Below, piece by piece: positions 1-7,610 of a DNA stretch of 13,529 nucleotides. The notes under the pieces are model-generated. The model was not told where the DNA came from, made no database searches, and saw only the letters and a list, made by a program, of their open reading frames with translations. Source of the stretch: Actinomycetota bacterium (lineage in GTDB: Bacteria > Actinomycetota > Actinomycetes > S36-B12 > UBA5976); the NCBI GenBank assembly GCA_947447095.1, contig CANFIL010000027.1:1-13529 (forward strand), read 5' to 3'. Position 1 is the first letter of the stretch, and each line of letters begins with the position of its first letter. The translations under genes and the position numbers were made by a program.

Positions 1-3000
1 CACAAACACAATGTCTATTTCCCTTCGTTGTCCTGTCGCACCATCGTCTACAAAGGCATGTTGACCACTGGACAGTTAGAGCCGTTCTTCCCAGACCTTT
101 CAGACGAGCGGTATACCTCTGCAATTGGACTCGTACACTCGCGCTTTTCGACAAATACTTTCCCGTCGTGGCCATTGGCTCATCCATATCGGTTCATTGC
201 ACACAATGGAGAAATCAACACTGTTCGCGGAAACCGAAATTGGATGAAGACGCGCGAGTCACAACTTGCATCCGAGTTTCTAGGCGAAGACATTGAACGA
301 CTGTTTCCTATTTGCAGTCCAACAGGTAGTGACTCAGCGTCACTCGATGAAGTTCTCGAGCTACTTCACCTCAGTGGTCGTAGTTTGCCTCACGCCGTCT
401 TGATGCTGATCCCGGAAGCATGGGAAAACCATGCATCGATGGATCCACAATTACGCGCGTTTTACCAATTTCACTCCATGCTTACGGAGCCGTGGGACGG
501 CCCAGCAAACGTTTCGTTTACCGACGGAACAGTTATTGGCTCAGTGCTAGATCGAAATGGATTGCGCCCAGGACGTTATTGGGTAACAGATGACGGGCTT
601 GTAGTGCTCGCTTCCGAAGCTGGCGTTCTTGATTTTGCTCCAGAAACCATTGTTCGAAAAGGGCGCCTTCAGCCAGGCCGAATGTTCCTTGTAGATGTCG
701 AGCAAGGTCGCATTGTTGAGGATTCTGAAATTAAGCAAGAGTTGGCTAACGCGGCGCCATATGCACAGTGGCTCGAAGAAGGCGTCGTGCATTTGGACTC
801 ATTGCCCGAACGCGAACACATTGTTCACACGCCTGGCTCAGTAGTTCGTCGCCAACAAACATTTGGTTACACGGATGAAGAGCTGAAGATTCTGCTTGCC
901 CCGATGGCGCGTACTGGTGGCGAAGCAATCGGATCAATGGGAACTGACACGCCAATTGCAGTGCTCAGCAATCGACCACGTTTGTTATTTGACTACTTCA
1001 CGCAGCTGTTTGCTCAAGTAACAAACCCACCGCTCGATGCAATTCGCGAAGAGATCGTGACGTCGTTGTCGGGATCATCAGGGCCTGAAGTGAATCTGCT
1101 GACTGCATCTCCAGAGCATTGTCGCCAGCTGACCTTCCCGTTCCCGGTCATTGACAATGATGAATTAGCAAAAATTCTGCACATCAACTACGACGGAAAT
1201 CTCCCAGATTTGGCGTGTGCCAAGGTGCAAGGCCTGTATCGAGTGGATGGAGGAGGCGATGCGTTAGAAGCACGCCTCGATGAAATTTGTGCAGAAGTAT
1301 CGCAGGCAGTATCAGCGGGCAAGCGATTTATTGTTTTGTCAGATCGTGATTCAACGTCAGATCTTGCACCAATTCCTTCGCTCTTACTTACCGCGGCGGT
1401 ACACCACCATTTGATTCGCCAACGTGCTCGCACCAAAGTGGGACTCATTGTTGAGGCTGGAGATGTTCGCGAAGTTCATCATGTGGCGCTTCTCATCGGA
1501 TTTGGTGCCGCCGCAGTAAATCCATATCTTGCAATGGAATCAGTTGAGAACTTGGTACGTACCGGAGTTGTCGAAGGGATCTCACCTGAAAAGGCGGTTC
1601 GCAACTTAGTCAAAGCGTTGGGCAAGGGATTGCTCAAAGTAATGAGCAAGATGGGTATTTCCACATCCGCGTCTTACACAGGAGCGCAGGTTTTTGAAGC
1701 GATTGGTATTTCGCAGGAAGTCGTCGATAGATACTTCACGGGAATCTCTTCGCGATTGGGTGGCGTGGGTCTGAATGTGATCGCTGAAGAATGCGCCGCA
1801 CGACATGCTTTGGCTTACCCACCAACTGGAATCTCACCATCACACCGAACGTTGGCAATTGGTGGCGAATATCAATGGCGACGTGAAGGCGAGCCACATC
1901 TGTTTGATCCTGAGACTGTTTTTCGGTTGCAGCATGCAACCCGTACTGGACGCATGGAAGTTTTTCGTGAGTACACCTCGGGAGTGAACGAACAGTCCGA
2001 ACGATTAATGACGCTGCGTGGGCTCTTTGCCTTTGATTATGAGCGACGTGCATCAATTTCAATTGACGAAGTCGAGCCTGCAAGTGAAATAGTTAAACGA
2101 TTCTCAACAGGCGCTATGTCTTACGGTTCCATCAGTCAAGAGGCTCACGAAACATTAGCGATTGCAATGAACCGCCTTGGCGCAAAAAGCAATACCGGTG
2201 AGGGAGGGGAAGACCCCGAACGTTTTGTTATTGATGCCAATGGTGACTCGCGACGCTCCGCGATTAAGCAAGTAGCGTCGGGCAGATTTGGTGTCACGAG
2301 TGAGTACTTAGTCAATGCTGATGACATTCAAATCAAGATGGCACAAGGTGCAAAGCCAGGCGAAGGCGGTCAATTACCTGCCCACAAGGTCTATCCGTGG
2401 GTTGCCAAGACTCGACATTCAACTCCTGGCGTTGGGTTGATTTCACCACCTCCACATCACGACATTTATTCAATTGAGGATCTGGCTCAATTAATCCACG
2501 ACCTAAAGAATGCAAATGACCAGGCACGTATTCATGTAAAACTTGTTTCCGAATTGGGGATTGGCACGGTTGCTGCAGGTGTGGCAAAGGCCCATGCAGA
2601 CGTCGTACTGATTTCGGGTCATGACGGTGGAACTGGGGCATCGCCATTGACGAGTTTGAAACATGCTGGAGCGCCATGGGAACTTGGACTAGCTGAAGCG
2701 CAGCAAACACTTCTCATCAACGGCCTGCGAGATCGCATCGTTGTGCAAGCTGATGGTCAGTTAAAGACTGGGCGTGACGTATTAATTGCAGCGCTACTTG
2801 GCGCCGAAGAATTCGGATTTGCAACCGCGCCACTCGTGGTTATGGGATGCGTCATGATGCGTGTTTGTCATCTCGATACATGTCCTGTCGGTGTTGCCAC
2901 ACAAAATCCGGAACTACGATCAAAATTTGCAGGACAAGCCGAACATGTTGTGAATTTCTTTGAGTTCGTTGCACAGGAAGTTCGCGAATTGCTTGCTGAA

Positions 3001-4008
3001 CTTGGCTTCCGAACACTTGCGGAAGCTGTTGGGCACGTTGAACTGCTTAATGTTGATCGAGCCATATCGCATTGGAAGGCATCTGGGCTTGATCTTTCAC
3101 CAATCCTTTTCCGCCCTGCAATTCCAGCTGGATCGTCGCTGCGCAATACAACAGCACAAGAACATGGCCTGGATGCTGCGCTAGATGTGAAGCTCATCGA
3201 GATTTGTCAGCCTGCTCTTACTGCAGGTGAGCCAGTGCGTGCACAATTCGAAATTCGAAACGTGAATCGAACAGTTGGAACAATGTTGGGTTCACGCGTG
3301 ACGCGCTCATGGGGTGGTCAAGGATTGCCTGAAGGCACGATTGACTTGCTCTTCACGGGCTCCGCAGGGCAATCGTTTGGAGCGTTTGTGCCGTCTGGTG
3401 TCACGCTGCGACTCGAAGGCGATGCTAACGATTACGTAGGTAAAGGTCTTTCGGGAGGAACTGTAATAGTTCGTCCTTCGCGACAATCTACGTTTGAGGC
3501 AAGCCTCAATATCATCGCGGGCAACGTTATTGGATATGGCGCAACATCGGGACGCGTTTTCTTGTCAGGAAGAGTGGGAGAGCGTTTTGCCGTGCGTAAC
3601 TCTGGCGCCACTTTGGTCGCGGAAGGTGTTGGCGATCATGGATGTGAATACATGACTGGTGGTCGCGTTGTGATTCTCGGTCCAATCGGACGCAACTTCG
3701 CTGCAGGTATGTCTGGCGGAATTGCTTATCTTCTGGACGCTCATCCTGCTTCAATAAATCGCGACATGGTGGAACTAGAAGATCTTGATCAAAAAGATGT
3801 TGATTTTTTGGCGGCTACGTTGGAGCAGCACGTCGAGGCTACAGATTCAGCAATGGCTTCTGAACTGCTTGCTCAGTGGCCGGTCTGCGCAGCGCGCTTT
3901 ACCAAGGTCATGCCCGTTGACTACCGACGCGTTCTTGATGCACAAGCGCGCGCTGCAGACGAAGGTATTGATCCGCTAGAAGCCGTCATGGCATCGGCAA
4001 GAGCATAG
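1..4008 (+). CDS. gltB: Glutamate synthase (NADPH) large subunit, 5'-truncated by the window edge
   Basis: The large (alpha) subunit of glutamate synthase. It takes ammonia from glutamine through its N-terminal glutaminase domain and channels it to 2-oxoglutarate at the FMN site, making glutamate with electrons from GltD. The frame is open from base 1 (HKHNVYFPSLSCRTIVYKG), so the TTG at 28 is not the start. About 1335 residues are visible of the family's roughly 1500; the N-terminal catalytic Cys lies upstream. Visible parts in order: the rest of the type 2 glutamine amidotransferase domain (HSRFSTNTFPSWPLAHP near 139-195, AHNGEINTVRGN near 200-235); the central domain; the FMN-binding synthase barrel (STGAMSYGSISQEAH near 2104-2148, GEGGQLPAHK near 2359, HDGGTGASPL near 2620); the 3Fe-4S cysteines C-x5-C-x4-C, codons at 2848, 2866 and 2881; and the C-terminal GXGXG beta-helix, about 3300-3770. 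It ends in TAG at 4006. No frameshift is seen. Confidence 0.97.
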   Translation, partial: HKHNVYFPSLSCRTIVYKGMLTTGQLEPFFPDLSDERYTSAIGLVHSRFSTNTFPSWPLAHPYRFIAHNGEINTVRGNRNWMKTRESQLASEFLGEDIERLFPICSPTGSDSASLDEVLELLHLSGRSLPHAVLMLIPEAWENHASMDPQLRAFYQFHSMLTEPWDGPANVSFTDGTVIGSVLDRNGLRPGRYWVTDDGLVVLASEAGVLDFAPETIVRKGRLQPGRMFLVDVEQGRIVEDSEIKQELANAAPYAQWLEEGVVHLDSLPEREHIVHTPGSVVRRQQTFGYTDEELKILLAPMARTGGEAIGSMGTDTPIAVLSNRPRLLFDYFTQLFAQVTNPPLDAIREEIVTSLSGSSGPEVNLLTASPEHCRQLTFPFPVIDNDELAKILHINYDGNLPDLACAKVQGLYRVDGGGDALEARLDEICAEVSQAVSAGKRFIVLSDRDSTSDLAPIPSLLLTAAVHHHLIRQRARTKVGLIVEAGDVREVHHVALLIGFGAAAVNPYLAMESVENLVRTGVVEGISPEKAVRNLVKALGKGLLKVMSKMGISTSASYTGAQVFEAIGISQEVVDRYFTGISSRLGGVGLNVIAEECAARHALAYPPTGISPSHRTLAIGGEYQWRREGEPHLFDPETVFRLQHATRTGRMEVFREYTSGVNEQSERLMTLRGLFAFDYERRASISIDEVEPASEIVKRFSTGAMSYGSISQEAHETLAIAMNRLGAKSNTGEGGEDPERFVIDANGDSRRSAIKQVASGRFGVTSEYLVNADDIQIKMAQGAKPGEGGQLPAHKVYPWVAKTRHSTPGVGLISPPPHHDIYSIEDLAQLIHDLKNANDQARIHVKLVSELGIGTVAAGVAKAHADVVLISGHDGGTGASPLTSLKHAGAPWELGLAEAQQTLLINGLRDRIVVQADGQLKTGRDVLIAALLGAEEFGFATAPLVVMGCVMMRVCHLDTCPVGVATQNPELRSKFAGQAEHVVNFFEFVAQEVRELLAELGFRTLAEAVGHVELLNVDRAISHWKASGLDLSPILFRPAIPAGSSLRNTTAQEHGLDAALDVKLIEICQPALTAGEPVRAQFEIRNVNRTVGTMLGSRVTRSWGGQGLPEGTIDLLFTGSAGQSFGAFVPSGVTLRLEGDANDYVGKGLSGGTVIVRPSRQSTFEASLNIIAGNVIGYGATSGRVFLSGRVGERFAVRNSGATLVAEGVGDHGCEYMTGGRVVILGPIGRNFAAGMSGGIAYLLDAHPASINRDMVELEDLDQKDVDFLAATLEQHVEATDSAMASELLAQWPVCAARFTKVMPVDYRRVLDAQARAADEGIDPLEAVMASARA

Positions 4009-4018
4009 GGAGACGGCG

Positions 4019-5467
4019 ATGGGTGACCCACAAGGTTTTATGAATCTTTCTCGTGAGCTTCCTGCTCGACGTCCGGTTGATATTCGGATTCAAGACTGGC
4101 GTGAAGTGTATGAGGAATTTGGCACTGGTCCAGTTCGTGCGCAAGCAAGCCGATGCATGGACTGCGGTATTCCGTTTTGTCACAACGGTTGTCCGTTGGG
4201 AAACCTCATTCCTGAGTGGAACGATTTGGTCTATCACGATGACTGGCGATTGGCAGCTGAGCGTCTGCATGCGACTAACAACTTCCCAGAATTCACGGGG
4301 CGTCTGTGTCCAGCCCCATGCGAAGCAGCATGTGTTGTCGGAATTTCTGGTGACGCAGTTGCCATCAAGCAGGTTGAAGTGTCGATTATTGATCGTGCCT
4401 GGGACGCGGGTTATGTCCAGCCCATGCCGCCAGATCGCCTCAGTGGAAAAACGGTCGCTGTCATCGGCTCTGGGCCTGCGGGACTTTCAGCAGCACAGCA
4501 ATTAGCTCGCGCGGGACACACTGTTGCCGTATACGAGCGTGCAGATCGCATTGGCGGCTTGCTTCGTTACGGAATTCCTGAATTCAAAATGGAAAAGCGC
4601 CACATTGATCGCCGCTTGATGCAAATGCAGGCCGAAGGCGTGAAGTTCCGCACCGGGATTGAAGTTGGCGTAGACATTTCGGCCGCTGATTTGCGGGCCC
4701 GATACGACGCCGTTGTCGTTGCTACCGGCGCTACTGCGTGGCGGGATTTGCCTGTTCCAGGGCGTGAACTTCCTGGTGTCTATCAGGCGATGGAGTATCT
4801 CCCAGGTGCTAACCGAGTTCAAATGGGCGATTTTGAGTATCCACCTATTGATGCTTTTGGCAAACACGTCATTGTGATCGGTGGCGGCGATACTGGTGCT
4901 GACTGCTTAGGTACTGCGCTTCGTCAAGGAGCTAAGTCGGTAACGCAACTCGAGATCATGCCGCAGCCACCGCAATCGCGTCCGTCGAGTACTCCATGGC
5001 CAACGTATCCAATGGTCTATCGCGTGACGAGCGCACACGAAGAAGGCGGCACTCGCGAGTATGCAGTATCAACAACTCGTTTCATTGGTACCGACAAACT
5101 TGAAGCCATCGAAATCGTTGAGGTTGAAATGCGTGACGGAAAGTTCGAACACGTTGAAGGAACCCAGCGCGTAATTCCAGCGGACTTGGTTTTCTTGGCT
5201 CTGGGCTTCGTGGGAGTTCAGCAGGGTAGCGCTTTGGAGCAGCTCGGAGTCGAAGTGGACAGTCGTGGAAACATTGTTCGCGATGCGCGTTACTCAACCG
5301 GAACCGAAGGCGTATTCGTTGCAGGTGATGCAGGTCGTGGACAGTCGCTCATTGTGTGGGCTATTGCTGAAGGACGTTCAGCTGCTGTTCATGTCGATCG
5401 CTACTTGACCGGAACATCAACTCTTCCCATCTCAATTGCTCCAACGGCTAAGCAACTTCTTGCATAG
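4019..5467 (+). CDS. gltD: Glutamate synthase (NADPH) small subunit
   Basis: The 482-residue beta subunit of glutamate synthase. It oxidises NADPH at its FAD and passes electrons through iron-sulfur clusters to GltB. The start is well fixed: AGGGAG at 4007-4012 lies 6 nt before the ATG, and the N-terminus MGDPQGFM is the family's. Two Cys groups that should bind 4Fe-4S clusters are visible: C46-x2-C49-x4-C54-x3-C58 and C97-x3-C101-x3-C105. The FAD dinucleotide fold GSGPAGLSAA begins at residue 150, with ERADRIGGLLRYGIPEFK (173-190) behind it. The NADPH fold is VIGGGDTGAD (286-295), and a second FAD contact is GVFVAGDAGRGQS (431-443). The length is normal. It follows gltB after 10 nt, with the Shine-Dalgarno sequence overlapping the gltB stop, so the two are certainly one transcription unit. 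Confidence 0.97.
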   Translation: MGDPQGFMNLSRELPARRPVDIRIQDWREVYEEFGTGPVRAQASRCMDCGIPFCHNGCPLGNLIPEWNDLVYHDDWRLAAERLHATNNFPEFTGRLCPAPCEAACVVGISGDAVAIKQVEVSIIDRAWDAGYVQPMPPDRLSGKTVAVIGSGPAGLSAAQQLARAGHTVAVYERADRIGGLLRYGIPEFKMEKRHIDRRLMQMQAEGVKFRTGIEVGVDISAADLRARYDAVVVATGATAWRDLPVPGRELPGVYQAMEYLPGANRVQMGDFEYPPIDAFGKHVIVIGGGDTGADCLGTALRQGAKSVTQLEIMPQPPQSRPSSTPWPTYPMVYRVTSAHEEGGTREYAVSTTRFIGTDKLEAIEIVEVEMRDGKFEHVEGTQRVIPADLVFLALGFVGVQQGSALEQLGVEVDSRGNIVRDARYSTGTEGVFVAGDAGRGQSLIVWAIAEGRSAAVHVDRYLTGTSTLPISIAPTAKQLLA

Positions 5468-5487
5468 TTCTATGAAAGACTTACATT
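5460..5487 (+). promoter_or_regulatory. Weak candidate promoter for pyk
   Basis: TTGCAT (5460-5465) and TACATT (5482-5487) are separated by 16 nt. They partly match the housekeeping -35 and -10 boxes (TTG kept; TAnnnT kept). A start near 5494 would give a leader of about 30 nt before the pyk GTG. The -35 box overlaps the end of gltD. No hairpin followed by a T-run is seen in 5468-5525, so pyk could also be read through from gltBD. Called by eye only; such matches occur by chance. Confidence 0.22.
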
Positions 5488-5525
5488 CAACAAACTAGAA
5501 GACTGATTCGATAGGAACCCAACTA

Positions 5526-6956
5526 GTGCGTCGCGCAAAAATCGTTTGTACCCTCGGCCCCGCAACATCTCCTGAAGGCGTCATTAAAGACATGGTGCTA
5601 GCCGGAATGAATGTGGCTCGCCTCAACCTTTCACACGGTGAGCACGCTGATCACTCAGCGAATTATGAATTGGTTCGTGCTGCCGCAGATGAAACAGGCC
5701 ACGGTGTCGCAATTTTGGCAGATTTGCAGGGGCCAAAGATTCGTTTGGCTCGGTTTGCATCCGGCCCAATCGACCTGGCAGTGGGCGATGAATTCACCAT
5801 CACGATTGATGACGTACCTGGGGATCAGCACATTTGTGGCACCACCTACAAGGGGCTGCCCGGCGACTGCACAGTTGGCGACAAGATCCTTATTGATGAC
5901 GGCAAGGTTGGACTCGAAGTTATTGGCGTGAGCGACCGTGAAGTAAAGACACGCTGCGTCGAAGCAGGCAAACTCAGCGACAACAAGGGAATCAATCTGC
6001 CCGGTGCTGCTGTGAGTGTTCCTGCATTGTCAGAAAAAGACATTGACGATTTACGTTGGGCATTGCGTCAAGGCGTCGACATGGTGGCACTTTCATTTGT
6101 GCGATCAGGCGCAGATTTCTTAGATGTACAAAAGATCATGGATGAAGAGGGAATTCGTATTCCTGTCATTGCAAAGGTTGAAAAGCCACAGGCTGTCGAG
6201 AATCTGCAGGACATCGTTGACACATTTGACGGCATCATGGTTGCTCGTGGCGACCTTGGTGTGGAACTCCCACTTGAAGAAGTGCCGCTTGTTCAAAAGC
6301 GCGCAATTTCATTAGCTCGTGCTGCAGCAAAGCCTGTCATCGTTGCAACGCAAATGCTCGATTCAATGATCACGATGAATCGGCCGACTCGCGCTGAAGC
6401 CAGCGATGTGGCAAACGCTGTTCTCGACGGCGCTGACGCGTTGATGCTTAGTGGTGAAACCAGTGTTGGTGTTCACCCAATTCACGTGGTCGAAACCATG
6501 GGACGCATCATTGAACACATTGAGTCTGAGGCGCTCGATCAACTTCCTGAATTGGAAGAGCATCACACCGAAACTACTGCGATGGCATTGTGTGGAGCAG
6601 CAGTTCGTGTGGCTCAGCAAGTTTCTGCTGTGAGTTTGATTCCGTTTACCGAAACAGGCCGTTCGGCAAATCTTGTGGCCTGCCATCGACCTGGCACGCA
6701 CATCATGGCCTTCACTACGAATCCACGCGTACGCAATCAACTCTCACTGCTGTGGGGGACCGAAGCGTTCTTGGTAGCTACAGTCACCCACACCGACGAC
6801 ATGGTGCGCCAAGTAGACCGCACTTTGCTCAAGCTTGACCGTTTTCAGCAAAATGACCGACTGGTCTTCATCGCTGGCGTTCCACCTGGCGTGCCTGGAA
6901 CAACAAACGGAATGCGCGTTCACAAACTCGGTCGTGGCGCCAATAACACCCAATAA
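5526..6956 (+). CDS. pyk: Pyruvate kinase
   Basis: A 476-residue pyruvate kinase, which transfers phosphate from phosphoenolpyruvate to ADP in the last step of glycolysis. The start is GTG, with AGGAA at 5513-5517 8 nt ahead; an in-frame TAG at 5496 with no better start after it excludes a longer protein. Domains: the N-terminal half of the barrel with ARLNLSHG (31-38: R32, N34, S36, H37) and LQGPKIR (68-73); the B lid domain, about 75-170; then IAKVEK (215-220, catalytic-site K217 and Mg ligand E219), MVARGDLGVELP (238-249) and the signature VIVATQMLDSM (271-281). The C-terminal regulatory domain is about 350-476, with FTETGRSANLVACHRP (374-389) where effector phosphate is bound in relatives; which effector applies cannot be read here. 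It is separated from gltD by 58 nt and from pyrR by 93 nt, so it is probably its own unit. The length is normal and no extra PEP-utiliser domain is present. Confidence 0.97.
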   Translation: MRRAKIVCTLGPATSPEGVIKDMVLAGMNVARLNLSHGEHADHSANYELVRAAADETGHGVAILADLQGPKIRLARFASGPIDLAVGDEFTITIDDVPGDQHICGTTYKGLPGDCTVGDKILIDDGKVGLEVIGVSDREVKTRCVEAGKLSDNKGINLPGAAVSVPALSEKDIDDLRWALRQGVDMVALSFVRSGADFLDVQKIMDEEGIRIPVIAKVEKPQAVENLQDIVDTFDGIMVARGDLGVELPLEEVPLVQKRAISLARAAAKPVIVATQMLDSMITMNRPTRAEASDVANAVLDGADALMLSGETSVGVHPIHVVETMGRIIEHIESEALDQLPELEEHHTETTAMALCGAAVRVAQQVSAVSLIPFTETGRSANLVACHRPGTHIMAFTTNPRVRNQLSLLWGTEAFLVATVTHTDDMVRQVDRTLLKLDRFQQNDRLVFIAGVPPGVPGTTNGMRVHKLGRGANNTQ

Positions 6957-6973
6957 TGGGGTAACGGCGTTCA

Positions 6974-6984
6974 TGCGCTAGTAT
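6974..6984 (+). promoter_or_regulatory. Candidate -10 region of the pyr operon promoter
   Basis: TAGTAT at 6979-6984 keeps the TAnnnT pattern of a -10 box, with a TG at 6974-6975 a little further upstream than a true extended -10 would have. No TTGACA-like -35 is seen at a proper distance (the bases around 6955-6962 are G-rich). A start near 6991 would give an mRNA leader of about 60 nt containing the whole PyrR-loop hairpin described below. Nothing else promoter-like was recognised in 6957-7003. Confidence 0.25.
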
Positions 6985-7003
6985 TTGGGTAGTTCAAGAA
7001 ACG

Positions 7004-7043
7004 CCATCCTTTAACACCAGTCCCGTGAGGCTGGAAAGGAGGG
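7004..7043 (+). promoter_or_regulatory. Hairpin that sequesters the pyrR Shine-Dalgarno sequence
   Basis: CCATCCTTT (7004-7012) can pair with AAAGGAGGG (7035-7043) at 8 of 9 positions, with one A-G mismatch (7006/7041). The 3' arm holds the strong Shine-Dalgarno sequence AGGAGG (7037-7042), 7 nt before the pyrR ATG. The helix encloses the PyrR-binding hairpin with only a 4-nt bulge (AACA, 7013-7016) between them on the 5' side and none on the 3' side, so the two helices could stack. When folded, the ribosome binding site would be hidden. There is no terminator hairpin or T-run in the leader, so this reads as a translational rather than an attenuation switch. The pairing is directly visible; its use in control is inferred. 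Confidence 0.62.
7017..7034 (+). promoter_or_regulatory. PyrR-binding RNA loop in the pyr leader
   Basis: AGTCCCGTGAGGCT at 7019-7032 fits every position of the known PyrR binding loop consensus ARUCCNGNGAGGYU. It folds as that element does: lower stem CCAG (7017-7020) with CTGG (7031-7034), a single bulged U (7021), upper stem CC (7022-7023) with GG (7029-7030), and terminal loop CGUGA (7024-7028). It ends 2 nt before the Shine-Dalgarno sequence of pyrR, which encodes the protein expected to bind it. In Bacillus, UMP-bound PyrR uses this loop in transcription attenuation; in Mycobacterium smegmatis a loop placed like this one was proposed to act by translational repression. Confidence 0.88.
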
Positions 7044-7049
7044 AAAAAG

Positions 7050-7610
7050 ATGACGCACGATTTTGAACCTGCAACGCGCGACACGCGAGTCGTTTTAGAC
7101 TCCGACGATATTTCCCGCGCATTAACCCGATTAGCTCATGAAGTTGTTGAGCGCACACATGGTGCAACAAATCTGACACTCATGGGTATTCCAACTCGTG
7201 GTGCTGATCTTGCGGTGCGACTTGCCGCCAAGATCGAACAAATTCAAGGCCAGCCAGTTCCGGTTGGTGCTCTTGATGTCACGATGTATCGCGATGACCT
7301 TCGCCTTCGTCCGGCGCGTGCATTGCAGCCGACGACAATTCCCGCAGACGGGATTGAAGGTCGACTCGTTGTACTCGTTGATGATGTGCTGTTCTCTGGT
7401 CGCACCATTCGTTCGGCGCTCGATGCCTTGAGCGAGCATGGTCGCCCCCAAGCGGTACAACTTGCAGTACTAGTTGATCGAGGTCACCGCGAACTTCCGA
7501 TCCGCGCTGACTACGTTGGCAAAAACCTTCCAACTTCCAAGAGTGAATCCGTCCAAGTTCAACTTGTTGAACGTGATGGAATCGACCAAGTCACGATTGA
7601 GCAGGCATGA
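7050..7610 (+). CDS. pyrR: PyrR, pyrimidine operon RNA-binding regulator / uracil phosphoribosyltransferase
   Basis: A 186-residue PyrR. In the family it senses UMP/UTP against PRPP, binds the leader loop of pyr mRNA when pyrimidines are plentiful, and often also makes UMP from uracil and PRPP. The type I phosphoribosyltransferase fold is clear: GIPTRGADLA (46-55), the PRPP-binding motif VVLVDDVLFSGRT (107-119), and the PyrR-typical block LVDRGHRELPIRADYVGKN (141-159). The ATG at 7050 follows AGGAGG by 7 nt, and an in-frame TGA at 7026 limits any upstream extension. It is the first gene of the pyr operon; its stop overlaps the pyrB ATG as ATGA. Its own leader carries the PyrR-binding loop, so feedback control of itself and the genes behind it is expected. 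Whether this copy keeps uracil phosphoribosyltransferase activity cannot be told from sequence. Confidence 0.96.
   Translation: MTHDFEPATRDTRVVLDSDDISRALTRLAHEVVERTHGATNLTLMGIPTRGADLAVRLAAKIEQIQGQPVPVGALDVTMYRDDLRLRPARALQPTTIPADGIEGRLVVLVDDVLFSGRTIRSALDALSEHGRPQAVQLAVLVDRGHRELPIRADYVGKNLPTSKSESVQVQLVERDGIDQVTIEQA

Noticed and set aside
2333..2710. A 125-residue minus-strand open frame inside gltB
   Set aside because: It overlaps the conserved FMN barrel of gltB and its translation shows no family resemblance; a shadow frame.
28..4008. gltB as a complete gene starting at TTG 28
   Set aside because: The frame continues to base 1 and the residues before TTG (YFPSLS) are conserved family sequence; the true start with the catalytic Cys is outside the window.
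6966..7005. Inverted repeat GGCGTT (6966-6971) / AACGCC (7000-7005) as a pyk terminator or alternative leader fold
   Set aside because: Only 6 pairs with a 28-nt loop and no proper T-run after it. It would lie partly upstream of the likely transcription start and compete for just two bases of the sequestering helix.
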